Origin: Gemmatimonadaceae bacterium
GTDB taxonomy: Bacteria; Gemmatimonadota; Gemmatimonadetes; Gemmatimonadales; Gemmatimonadaceae
Assembly: GCA_036003045.1 (NCBI GenBank)
Contig: DASYSS010000081.1
Coordinates: 1-39,491 of the forward strand
Direction: 5' to 3'
DNA: 39,491 nt
Shown: piece by piece, positions 15,662-22,993 of the stretch
How positions within the stretch are numbered: the first letter of the stretch is position 1
How the letters are laid out: every line of letters begins with the position of its first letter
Position numbers and translations under genes: made by a program
Notes under the pieces: model-generated
Seen by the model: only the letters and a program-made list of their open reading frames with translations
The model's database searches: none
Told to the model about the DNA's origin: nothing

Positions 15662-18600
15662 TCAGCGCGCCGGGTCGCCTCGCGGAGGGGCATACGGTTT
15701 TCCGCTCAGGTAGTGGTCGAACCAGGCGAGCGTCTCCTGCACGACCGCGTCCATGCGAAGGACGTGGCCGGTCTCGGATATTTTCATTTTCTTGTCTCGA
15801 GTTCCCAACTGATTGAAGAACGGAACCTGCGAGGTCTCGTAGGGGAACACGACGTCGTATTTACCGTTCATCATCAAGGTCGGCGTGTGCACCCGGGGCG
15901 CATAGTTGAACTTCGCGACCTCCGCATGAGGGATGATCGCGTGGTACCCCGCTGAGTACAACGCCGCGGCCTTGATGCGCGGCTCCATGGCGAGAGCGAT
16001 CGGCGCGGCTTCTCCGCCCCAGCTCAAACCGAGATAGCCGATGCGGTCGGCGCGAATGTCCTTTCTCGTCTCGAGGAAATCCACGGTACGCCGAAGATCT
16101 TTGATCCACTGCACCATCAGGTCACGATGGTAAATGGTCGTGTCGGGGACCGATCGAGTGATGCTGAACGCGCTGTCGTCGCGTTCGTACGCTCCCATCA
16201 AGAGCGGGATCACCAGCACTCGACCACTTCTCACGACGAACCCGGAAAACACCTCGATGAACGGCTCTCGGGGATTCAGCTTGCGTTGGATGAGATCGCC
16301 GGAATTGCCCCACTGAATGACAGGCTCGAACGGCGGGCTGGCGTCTTTCGGAAAGAAGAGGTAGGCCGCCATGCGCGGTCCGACGTACGCCGCCGTGAAC
16401 GTCACCTTCTGCCAGCGGTACAGCGGCGTTTCGCCTTCGGCTTCCAGTTTCGTCTCGAGCGGCGCTTTGTCGTAATCGTACAGGCGGCGAAATCCGTCGA
16501 ACACCGCGTCGGACACCGGAACCACTTTGTTGAAGTCCGGTACAGGCGCGCGGACGATTCGCTTCGATGCAATCATCATCGCCGAATCGGGGTCGGTGAT
16601 GCGCGCCAGGCGAAAGCCATTGCCCGGCGAGCGGTCGAACGCATCCTTCGCGATCAGGTGCGTGATATGGAACGGCGAATCCTCCCACGTTCCACCCTGT
16701 GTCACCCGAACTCCCGCGGAATCGATCTCGTTCGCGCACCATTCGCGCACGTTACCCGCGACGTCGTACAGTCCCCAGGCGCTCTCGATTCCCTGACCCA
16801 CCGGTCGAAGGCCGGTGCCATTCAAGTTGCTGGACGGTACGAACATCCACAGCACTTCTCGATTGTTGCGCGTCGCCGCGTTTTGCCAATGCCGCAGCGT
16901 GGGAAGCTGCATCTTCCTGAAGCGCGCGTACGCGGCCGCCTCGTACCAACTCACTCCGGAGACCGGATAGTCCTCCTGGCCTGCCGCGAACGTGCCGCCG
17001 CTCCACGTGCTCGGGCCCGGTTGTCCGCTTCGGTCCACCAGCCCGGCGACTCCCGACTCCCAGGCGATGAGCTTCCCGCCGCGCGTCATGGGCTCGGTCC
17101 AGTAGTCGCGGTTCCGATATCCGCCCGCGGCGACGAACTCTCGGTACTCTCGGTTCGTAACCTCGCGCCGTCCGATGTGATAGTCCGCGAGTTGGATTCG
17201 CCCACTGTTGCCGGTTGGTATCGAGAAAGCTCGTATGCGAGCCATCCCGGCCGTCGCACCGCCAACGGAGTCGAGATACAGCGTATCGATGGCAGCCGAC
17301 CCGCCGAACTGACGAAGGTCGGTGAAAACGGAGGCGAGCACGTCGGTCGTCTCGTAGCCCGGGCGCTCGATGCGCAGTCGATATCCCATCTCGTGGAGAA
17401 GCTTCGGCATCGCGAGACTGTCGAGCGGCGTGAGTCCAACGGCGGCCCACGTCGTGTCCGAGCTTCCCAACCGCTGCACCGACACGCGTGCCCCGGCGGG
17501 CACCGTCACGACCTTGAGGAAGTCCGTGTAGACCGGGCGAAGGAGCTTGAGCGTGCTGTCGTTGGGGAGAACCGGACGCACGTGGCGACTCAGCTGGAAG
17601 GCTTCGTGCAATCTCCCGTCGCGCACCAACTGGCTGATCGTCTGCACGCGCTGCGTCGCCACCACCATCCGGTGTTGGTACCATTCCGTCGCCGTGCCCG
17701 TCGCGACGAGGACCACTGCCGCGATGCCGGCGACCCAGCGCGTCCGCGCTGACAACCCTGATTGTCTCGGCAGCGTCGCGGCGATCGCCTGTGAGAACTG
17801 TTCGATGGTCTCGAACCGCTGGGCGCGGTCAGGCGCCAGCGCCCGTCGCAACGCGGCATCAAGCGCTGCCGGGAGATCCGGCCGCAGCTCGCGCAAACGC
17901 GTGAATGAGCCCGTGAGCTTCTGCGTCAGCATCTGCTGCGCCGACAGTTGGTCGACGGGGGGTTGGCCGGTGAGCATCTCGAACACCACGCAGCCGAGCG
18001 AATAGACGTCGCTTCGCACGTCCACGTCGTGCTCGCCCGCCGCCTGCTCGGGGCTCATGTACGTCGGGCTGCCGAGCGACGTGCCGCTGATCGTCACGCG
18101 GCCGATCGACGATTTTCGAATGGCCGTCGCGATGCCGAAGTCGGCGACGACCGCGTGGCCGTCGCTCATCAATATGTTCGACGGCTTGATGTCGCGATGC
18201 ACCACGCCGCGCTCGTGCGCGTAGGCAAGACCGTCGGCCACCTCGCGCGCGATCGTGATTGCTTCCTCGAGCGGCAGTTGTTTGCGCTCGACGATCTTTT
18301 CGCGAAGACTCTGCGCCTCGATGTACGGCATCACGTAGTACGGGAAGCCGCCGGCCGTTCCGGAATCGATCAATGTCAGCAAGTGCGGATGCTGCAGGCG
18401 TGCAACGACCTCGATCTCGCGCAGAAAGCGCTGAATCCCGATCGTGTGCGCGAGCGACTCGTGCAGCACTTTCACCGCGACTCGCCGGTCGTGGCGGAGA
18501 TCCGTCGCCAGGAACACCACCGCCATCCCACCTTCGGCGATGCGCTGCTCGATGCGGTAGCGCCCACCCAGCGTCATGCCGACGCTCACTTCGCGCTCGC

Positions 18601-18691
18601 CGAGATCTTCCCCGCCCCCGCCCCCGCCGCCGCCCCCGCCCCCGCCCCCTCCCCCGTCGGCGACGCGCAGTGCCCCGATTCCGTCCGCCAT
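15662..18691 (-). CDS. Ser/Thr protein kinase - SUMF1-like - alpha/beta-hydrolase fusion
   Basis: A 1009-residue protein with three enzyme-type modules. After a Gly tract (13-27), residues ~45-305 are a PknB-type kinase: glycine loop AEGGMAVVF, Lys74, HRDIKPSN (Asp167), DFG (184-186) and SPTYMSPEQ. A transmembrane helix is at ~319-336. Residues ~395-460 resemble a PEGA-type beta domain (VPAGARVSV ... RIERPGYET). Residues ~485-700 are a formylglycine-generating-enzyme/SUMF1-like domain (REVTNREYREFV, VSGVSWYEAAAYARF, GLYDVAGNVREWC) without the family's catalytic Cys pair. Residues ~750-1000 are an alpha/beta-hydrolase with Ser890 (GLSWGG), Asp946 (GKYDVV) and His976 (ETGHVL). The kinase should be cytoplasmic and the rest periplasmic. 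ATG 18691 precedes the Gly tract. Targets unknown. Confidence 0.92.
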   Translation of the reverse strand: MADGIGALRVADGGGGGGGGGGGGGGGEDLGEREVSVGMTLGGRYRIEQRIAEGGMAVVFLATDLRHDRRVAVKVLHESLAHTIGIQRFLREIEVVARLQHPHLLTLIDSGTAGGFPYYVMPYIEAQSLREKIVERKQLPLEEAITIAREVADGLAYAHERGVVHRDIKPSNILMSDGHAVVADFGIATAIRKSSIGRVTISGTSLGSPTYMSPEQAAGEHDVDVRSDVYSLGCVVFEMLTGQPPVDQLSAQQMLTQKLTGSFTRLRELRPDLPAALDAALRRALAPDRAQRFETIEQFSQAIAATLPRQSGLSARTRWVAGIAAVVLVATGTATEWYQHRMVVATQRVQTISQLVRDGRLHEAFQLSRHVRPVLPNDSTLKLLRPVYTDFLKVVTVPAGARVSVQRLGSSDTTWAAVGLTPLDSLAMPKLLHEMGYRLRIERPGYETTDVLASVFTDLRQFGGSAAIDTLYLDSVGGATAGMARIRAFSIPTGNSGRIQLADYHIGRREVTNREYREFVAAGGYRNRDYWTEPMTRGGKLIAWESGVAGLVDRSGQPGPSTWSGGTFAAGQEDYPVSGVSWYEAAAYARFRKMQLPTLRHWQNAATRNNREVLWMFVPSSNLNGTGLRPVGQGIESAWGLYDVAGNVREWCANEIDSAGVRVTQGGTWEDSPFHITHLIAKDAFDRSPGNGFRLARITDPDSAMMIASKRIVRAPVPDFNKVVPVSDAVFDGFRRLYDYDKAPLETKLEAEGETPLYRWQKVTFTAAYVGPRMAAYLFFPKDASPPFEPVIQWGNSGDLIQRKLNPREPFIEVFSGFVVRSGRVLVIPLLMGAYERDDSAFSITRSVPDTTIYHRDLMVQWIKDLRRTVDFLETRKDIRADRIGYLGLSWGGEAAPIALAMEPRIKAAALYSAGYHAIIPHAEVAKFNYAPRVHTPTLMMNGKYDVVFPYETSQVPFFNQLGTRDKKMKISETGHVLRMDAVVQETLAWFDHYLSGKPYAPPRGDPAR
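18611..18656. repeat. C-rich tract encoding poly-glycine
   Basis: A run of CCCCCG/CCGCCG units lies inside the fusion-kinase gene and encodes about fifteen consecutive glycines on the minus strand, just before the kinase domain. The G-runs on the coding strand could form a quadruplex near the 5' end of the message, and the tract is prone to length change in three-base or six-base steps. Confidence 0.85.
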
Positions 18692-18734
18692 GGTTCCGCC
18701 TGAGAAGATGTGGCGAATATACCCGACCGGCCGA

Positions 18735-19229
18735 CTACCGCACGTTCGTCTCTGCCCGGCCCGGAGGAATGTCCCAGTTGAACATTCCTCGCCGTGCTTT
18801 CCAGGTTCCGTCGGACTGCTGGGCCCACACCACGATGTACTTGCCGGCGGTGAGGACGTCGCCGTCGGGAGCACTGATCGTGAATCGGCCGATCTCGTCC
18901 GCCCGATCGCCGTCTTGCTCGACTTCGGCGACGTCGAAGCGAAGACGGTTCCCGGCCGCGGCACCGGCGGCATCTTGCCACGCACGGCCGATCGCCGACG
19001 GGCCTTTGATGACGGGCGCTTCCGGCGCGTACCACTCGGCGTCCTCGGTGTACGCAGCGGCGATCATCGCGGTGTTTCCCTGCTGGAAGGCCTTCTCCAT
19101 CGTCTTGTAGGCCGCCGCAATGCCCTCGCGCGCCGATGTGGCTCCTCGCCCGACGCCCCGCCCGGAGCACGAAGCCGCGACCAGAAGAAGACCAACGATC
19201 GATCCAAGCGTGCGCCCGTGAGTTCGCAT
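18735..19229 (-). CDS. DUF4440/SnoaL-like (NTF2-fold) lipoprotein
   Basis: A 164-residue exported protein. The signal GSIVGLLLVAASC gives a lipobox with Cys near residue 18. The mature part is a cone-shaped NTF2-like fold: helix EGIAAAYKTMEKAFQQGNTA, then MIAAAYTEDAEWYAPEAPVI, KGPSAIGRAWQ and the final strands YIVVWAQQSDGTWKARRGMF. This matches DUF4440/SnoaL-like proteins, which bind small ligands or act as isomerases; the actual role is unknown. ATG 19229 was chosen for the signal peptide. It ends 43 bp before the kinase-fusion start on the same strand, so the two are probably cotranscribed. It is divergent from the sigma-factor operon. Confidence 0.82.
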   Translation of the reverse strand: MRTHGRTLGSIVGLLLVAASCSGRGVGRGATSAREGIAAAYKTMEKAFQQGNTAMIAAAYTEDAEWYAPEAPVIKGPSAIGRAWQDAAGAAAGNRLRFDVAEVEQDGDRADEIGRFTISAPDGDVLTAGKYIVVWAQQSDGTWKARRGMFNWDIPPGRAETNVR

Positions 19230-19351
19230 ATTCGTAAGAGAATGGGCTCGATCCCCGTTGCCGTTCGCGCGTCGATGACGCACGTTCTCTGGCCCATGCC
19301 TTCGGCAACTCCTGGTCAGGAACACGAGAAAACGGTCCGGGACACGACATC

Positions 19352-19882
19352 GTGACTGCGGCTGATGCGGCCAAGTCGCTCGATGTGCTGACGGAGCTCG
19401 CCTATCAGGAGCTTCGCGCCGTCGCTCACCGGCACCTCCGGGGCCGGGCGGGGCAGAGCGACGGGACGTTGAACACGACCGCACTCGTGCATGAGGCGTA
19501 TCTCAAGCTGGCAGCCGGCTCGCCCGGCACGTGGCGAGACGAGGCCCATTTTCGCGCGGTCGCGTCGGTCGCGATGCGGCACATTCTCGTGGACCGAGCG
19601 CGCGCCCGCGCCGCGGAACGCCACGGCGGCGGACTCGTACGCGTCTCATTCGATGATCAAGCCATCGCCGCCGACGACGAGCCTGAAACGCTTCTCGCCA
19701 TCGACGCCGCGTGCACTCGGTTGGCGGAAACCTCGCCCCGACTCGCGCGGCTCGTGGAACTGCGGTTTTTCGCGGGATTGTCCGAGTCGGAGGCCGCCAC
19801 CGAGTTGGGCGTCACAGTGCGCACGGTGCAGCGCGACTGGGTGAAGGCACGCGCGCTGCTCGCCGCCGCGCTGGCGCCATGA
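19352..19882 (+). CDS. ECF sigma factor of the kinase-associated type
   Basis: A 176-residue extracytoplasmic-function sigma factor. Region 2 covers LTELAYQELRAVAHRHLRGR, TTALVHEAYLKLA and FRAVASVAMRHILVDRARAR; region 4 is RLVELRFFAGLSESEAATEL and the recognition helix GVTVRTVQRDWVKARALL. This pattern belongs to the subfamily found beside Ser/Thr kinases in Acidobacteria, Gemmatimonadota and Planctomycetes. In the related ECF43 group, a kinase phosphorylates the sigma factor (known for Vibrio EcfP/PknT). Start is GTG 19352; no strong ribosome binding site is seen. Its stop overlaps the kinase start in ATGA, so the two are translationally coupled. No anti-sigma factor is present. Confidence 0.92.
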   Translation: MTAADAAKSLDVLTELAYQELRAVAHRHLRGRAGQSDGTLNTTALVHEAYLKLAAGSPGTWRDEAHFRAVASVAMRHILVDRARARAAERHGGGLVRVSFDDQAIAADDEPETLLAIDAACTRLAETSPRLARLVELRFFAGLSESEAATELGVTVRTVQRDWVKARALLAAALAP

Positions 19883-20976
19883 TCGGCTCGATCTCGAGCG
19901 GCGGACTTCCATCGTCCGAGCGGTGGTCGGTGATCGAGCCGATTCTCGACGCGACGCTGGCACTCCCGCTGTCTGAGCGCGACGAGTACCTCGCCCGAGC
20001 GTGCGAAGACGATCGCTCGCTTCGCGAGGAGATCGAGCGACTGACGAAGGCGTGCGAGCAAGCCGAGAGCGATCAGAGTTACCTCGATCAGCCCGCGGCG
20101 GTGCGCTTCGCGAGCTTGTGGGACGATCGTCATGAACGGGCGAGATTCGAGTCGGCTATCGCCGATCGATACGAGATCGACGGCGAGCTCGGCGCCGGAG
20201 GAATGGCGACGGTCTATCGGGCGCGAGACAAACGCGAAGGCCGCCTCGTGGCGCTGAAAGTTCAACGCGCGGCGTCGAGTGCTGGAGTCGCGGCGCGGTT
20301 TCGTCGAGAGATCGCGCTCGCCGCGCAGCTCGAGCACGCGCGCATTCTGCGCCTGTTGGACTCGGGTGAGTGCGTCGGCCGTCTCTGGTACACGATGCCA
20401 CTCGTGGCCGGCGAGTCGTTAGGCATGCTCCTTCGCCGCGACGGCCGCCTGGGGGTTCCGCGCGCGGTCTCGATTCTTCGCGACATCGCCGAGGCGTTGG
20501 ATTTCGCGCACGCACGCGGTGTCGTGCATCGCGATCTCAAGCCGGACAACGTGCTGCTCGCAGACGGGCGCGCCATGATCGCTGATTTCGGCGTCGCGAA
20601 AGCAATCCTGACCGCGACCGTCGGTGCATCGGCCAACGACGACTTGCGGACCGCGACCGGAATGACGCTCGGAACGCCGGCCTACATGTCTCCGGAGCAA
20701 TCGGCCGGTGACAAGACGGCCGACCATCGGACGGATCTCTACGCGGTCGGCGTGATCGCATACGAACTGTTGACCGGATCGCCTCCGTTCACCGCGTCGT
20801 CGCGGCAGGCGATGATGACCGCGCACCTGGCCGCTCGCCCGCGCGCCCTGTCGAAGCACCGGCGCGATGTGCCGCCGCCGCTCGAGTCGCTCGTCATGCG
20901 GCTACTGGAGAAACGCGCGGCAGACCGACCGTCGTCCGCCGCCGAAGTGATCGCCGCGTTGCCGCGGGACGAATGA
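19879..20976 (+). CDS. Ser/Thr protein kinase coupled to the ECF sigma factor
   Basis: A 365-residue PknB-type kinase. Residues 1-95 are a helical N-terminal region (RDEYLARACEDDRSLREEIE), typical of kinases paired with these sigma factors. The kinase domain spans ~98-362: GELGAGGMATVY, Lys127 in ALKV, HRDLKPDN (Asp219, Lys221, Asn224), DFG (236-238) and TPAYMSPEQ. There is no transmembrane helix and no sensory tail, so it is cytosolic and unusually short for this group. ATG 19879 overlaps the sigma stop, and its own TGA overlaps the next ATG in the same way. Its likely job is phosphorylating the sigma factor or a bound regulator; this is inference from gene order. Confidence 0.92.
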   Translation: MIGSISSGGLPSSERWSVIEPILDATLALPLSERDEYLARACEDDRSLREEIERLTKACEQAESDQSYLDQPAAVRFASLWDDRHERARFESAIADRYEIDGELGAGGMATVYRARDKREGRLVALKVQRAASSAGVAARFRREIALAAQLEHARILRLLDSGECVGRLWYTMPLVAGESLGMLLRRDGRLGVPRAVSILRDIAEALDFAHARGVVHRDLKPDNVLLADGRAMIADFGVAKAILTATVGASANDDLRTATGMTLGTPAYMSPEQSAGDKTADHRTDLYAVGVIAYELLTGSPPFTASSRQAMMTAHLAARPRALSKHRRDVPPPLESLVMRLLEKRAADRPSSAAEVIAALPRDE

Positions 20977-21239
20977 CCGTCGGCCTCCTCGAGGTTGGCC
21001 CATTCGAGCGGCGCCGCCGCTGCGAATGCTGCGAGTTGCCGACGCTCGTCATCTATCACGACAGCGATTCGGGTTTCCGCTGGGATCTCACACCGACGTC
21101 GTGCGACCTGTGCGAATGGGACAGCCGGCCGCTTGCTGGTCTTCGCGGTCGCTCTCGCCGATTCGACTTAGAACCTTCGCCGCGGCCAGCCCTACATCGT
21201 TCGCGGCGTTCCGCCGGGCTCGAATCGTGGACGCGGTAA
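20973..21239 (+). CDS. Small CPCC-like zinc-ribbon protein
   Basis: An 88-residue protein whose ATG overlaps the kinase stop (ATGA). It has two Cys pairs, RCECCELPTL and TSCDLCEWDS, separated by about 25 residues. This is the layout of the cysteine-rich CPCC family (usually CPCCG...CPVCFW), in which the four Cys should bind zinc. The first pair here reads CECC instead of CPCC. The C-terminal ~35 residues are Arg/Ser-rich and look disordered. Position as third gene of the sigma-kinase run suggests it is cotranscribed and may act with them, but no function is known. Confidence 0.65.
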   Translation: MTVGLLEVGPFERRRRCECCELPTLVIYHDSDSGFRWDLTPTSCDLCEWDSRPLAGLRGRSRRFDLEPSPRPALHRSRRSAGLESWTR

Positions 21240-21272
21240 GTTCCAGTAATCCCCATTCGTCGAACCCATCAA

Positions 21273-21590
21273 ATGATCTGCCGCATCTGGCACGGTTGGA
21301 CGACGCCAGCCAACGCCGACAAGTACGAGACCCTCCTGCGCTCGGAGATCTTCGCCGGCATTCAAGGTCGAAAGATCCCCGGATTTCTCGAGATCGACCT
21401 GCTCCGCCGCGAGCACGAGACCGAAACGGAATTCGTCACGATCATGTGGTTCGAGTCGCTGGACGCTGTTCGCACGTTCGCCGGCGCCGACTATGAAGTC
21501 GCCGTCGTGCCGCGGGCCGCGCGCGCGGTCTTGAGCCACTTCGACGCGCGGTCGGCTCACTACGAGGTCCACGAACGGCGAACCGCGTAG
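21273..21590 (+). CDS. ABM-like alpha/beta-barrel protein
   Basis: A 105-residue cytosolic protein with the ferredoxin-like ABM fold: MICRIWHGWTTPANADKYET, IPGFLEIDLLRREHETETEF, TIMWFESLDAVRTFAGADYE. These are typical of small dimeric antibiotic-biosynthesis-monooxygenase-like proteins, whose activities vary. The start ATG 21273 begins directly with the first strand. It follows the CPCC gene by 33 bp and precedes the RidA gene by 61 bp on the same strand, so it could be at the tail of the sigma-kinase transcript. Specific role unknown. Confidence 0.8.
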   Translation: MICRIWHGWTTPANADKYETLLRSEIFAGIQGRKIPGFLEIDLLRREHETETEFVTIMWFESLDAVRTFAGADYEVAVVPRAARAVLSHFDARSAHYEVHERRTA

Positions 21591-21651
21591 CTCGCCGTTC
21601 GCATTGGCCTCGATCCTGCACGACCGAACGGCAGTCTATGTTCGGCAGCGC

Positions 21652-22089
21652 ATGAGCGAAACAGCGATCCCCAAGCTCCACAATCCCGGCCAAATCCACA
21701 CGCCGAACGGCTACTCCCACGTCGCCGAGGTGACTGGAGGAACGATCGTATTCATCTCCGGTCAGGTCGGGTTGGACGCGTCAGGCAAGCTCGCCGGTCA
21801 GAACGACTTCGCGGCTCAACTGCGCCAGGTTTTCGAGAACCTCAAGGTCGCGCTCTCGGCCGCCCGCGCAACCTTTAACGACGTCGTCAAGCTGAATTAT
21901 TACTGCGCCGACACGGTCGATCTCTCGACTCACTTTTCGTCCGTGCGCCAGATCCGCGACAGTTACGTAAACACTTCGACGCCACCCACGAGCACCTTCG
22001 TCGTCGTCAAGAGGCTCGTTCGCCCCGAGCTACTGATCGAAGTCGAAGCCGTCGCCGTGGTCCCCAAAATCGATCGCGGCACGCGTTAG
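21652..22089 (+). CDS. RidA (YjgF/YER057c/UK114) family protein
   Basis: A 145-residue protein of the RidA family, trimeric proteins that hydrolyse reactive enamines/imines or bind small metabolites. Visible signatures are GGTIVFISGQVGLDASGKLAG, QLRQVFENLKVALSAA, DVVKLNYYCAD and the final strand ELLIEVEAVAVVP. The catalytic Arg of true RidA, normally in P-x-R-S/T before the VxVxxL strand, appears to be replaced: the segment reads TPPTSTFVVVKRL. This protein may therefore not have the standard deaminase activity. ATG 21652 was chosen because it starts right before the conserved region; a frame from 21604 exists but is unconvincing. Confidence 0.88.
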   Translation: MSETAIPKLHNPGQIHTPNGYSHVAEVTGGTIVFISGQVGLDASGKLAGQNDFAAQLRQVFENLKVALSAARATFNDVVKLNYYCADTVDLSTHFSSVRQIRDSYVNTSTPPTSTFVVVKRLVRPELLIEVEAVAVVPKIDRGTR

Positions 22090-22174
22090 CACCTGGTAGC
22101 GGAGGTTCCGGAGAGCCCGAAGAAATCTGCCGGGCTCGATGTTTGCTGCGATAATCGGGACTCTCCCTCACCCG

Positions 22175-22489
22175 ATGGCCGTCCAAAACCAAACCACCGC
22201 CCGCCCCGCGGTCGAGGCGCTCTACGCCGCCTTGACCGATGTCGCGCCGGAAATCGCGATTCTCCCCGCGCCGACGCGCGCGTCGTTGTTGAAGAGCGCC
22301 GTCCATGCGGCGGTCGATGAGCTCAAGCGCTTGGGATTGACGTCCACCAGGGTCGAATCGGTCATCCTCGCGTTCGTCGAGACGGCATGGCCGGTTTGGG
22401 GAGCCGACGTCGCGGTCGAAGAAATCAGGGCGTGGTGCATGCAGCGCTACCTACGAGGGCCCTCGAAACTGAGCGGCGATCGGCGATAA
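22175..22489 (+). CDS. Hypothetical helical protein
   Basis: A 104-residue protein from ATG 22175 (ATG 22139 would add 12 residues). It is almost entirely helical: AVEALYAALTDVAPEIAILP, ASLLKSAVHAAVDELKRLGL, RVESVILAFVETAWPVWG and VEEIRAWCMQRYL. I do not recognise the family. Amino-acid composition and codon use resemble the neighbours. It lies between the RidA and YCII genes on the same strand, and the ECF42-type promoter sits after its stop, so it is probably not part of the ECF42 unit. Confidence 0.5.
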   Translation: MAVQNQTTARPAVEALYAALTDVAPEIAILPAPTRASLLKSAVHAAVDELKRLGLTSTRVESVILAFVETAWPVWGADVAVEEIRAWCMQRYLRGPSKLSGDRR

Positions 22490-22506
22490 ATCGGTCCGCT
22501 CGGCCC

Positions 22507-22533
22507 TGTCGATTCCGGCGAACCTCTTCCGTC
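22507..22533 (+). promoter_or_regulatory. Candidate ECF42-dependent promoter
   Basis: TGTCGA (22507-22512) is followed after 17 nt by CGTC (22530-22533), about 47 nt before the YCII/DGPF start at 22581. As I recall, ECF42 sigma factors recognise TGTCGA at -35 and CGA/TC at -10 in front of DGPF genes. The gene for such a sigma factor is the next one downstream. The match in sequence, spacing and position is good, but no other copy in this window was available to confirm it. Confidence 0.6.
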
Positions 22534-22580
22534 ATTCGGATGTCACGCTCCATCATCCACTCCAACCGGACATCCGACAA

Positions 22581-22958
22581 ATGCGCTACGCCCTTCTCAT
22601 TCACTATCCCCAACCCGCGGTCCCGACCGTCTCCGAAGAGCAGATGAAGCAAGGCATGGCCGCTTTCCAGGCCTACGCCAAAGCGCTCGAGGACGCGGGC
22701 GTCCTTCGCTCCGCCGAAGTCCTGCAGACCGTCGCCAGCTCCACGAGCGTGTCGGTCAAGCAGGGCAAGCTGCAGGTGCAGGACGGCCCCTTCGCCGACA
22801 CCAAGGAAGCGTTCGCCGGAATCTTCACGCTCGACGTTCCGGATCTCGACGCCGCGCTCGCGTGGGCCGAAAAGTGCCCGGCGGCGCATTGGGGAACGGT
22901 CGAGATTCGTCCCTCGGCCAAGCGCTTCGTCGACGGTGCGTGGGTGAAAGCGAACTGA
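22581..22958 (+). CDS. YCII/DGPF-domain protein
   Basis: A 125-residue protein with the YCII-related DGPF domain: MRYALLIHYPQ at the start, QDGPFADTKEAFAGIFTLD in the middle and DLDAALAWAEKCPAAHWGTVEIRP near the end. DGPF proteins are ferredoxin-like dimers whose genes nearly always neighbour ECF42 sigma-factor genes; their biochemical role is unclear, and they are regarded as targets of that sigma factor. The sigma gene starts 36 bp downstream. A TGTCGA-N17-CGTC promoter candidate precedes this gene. ATG 22581 matches the usual family N-terminus. Confidence 0.92.
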   Translation: MRYALLIHYPQPAVPTVSEEQMKQGMAAFQAYAKALEDAGVLRSAEVLQTVASSTSVSVKQGKLQVQDGPFADTKEAFAGIFTLDVPDLDAALAWAEKCPAAHWGTVEIRPSAKRFVDGAWVKAN

Positions 22959-22993
22959 GGCTCGACTCGAGCGCTCCCCCGCCCTCCGCCCCG

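Noticed and set aside
16127..17752. 541-codon open frame on the plus strand
   Set aside because: It lies antisense inside the kinase-fusion gene, is Arg/His-rich with no fold motifs, and is a by-product of high GC content.
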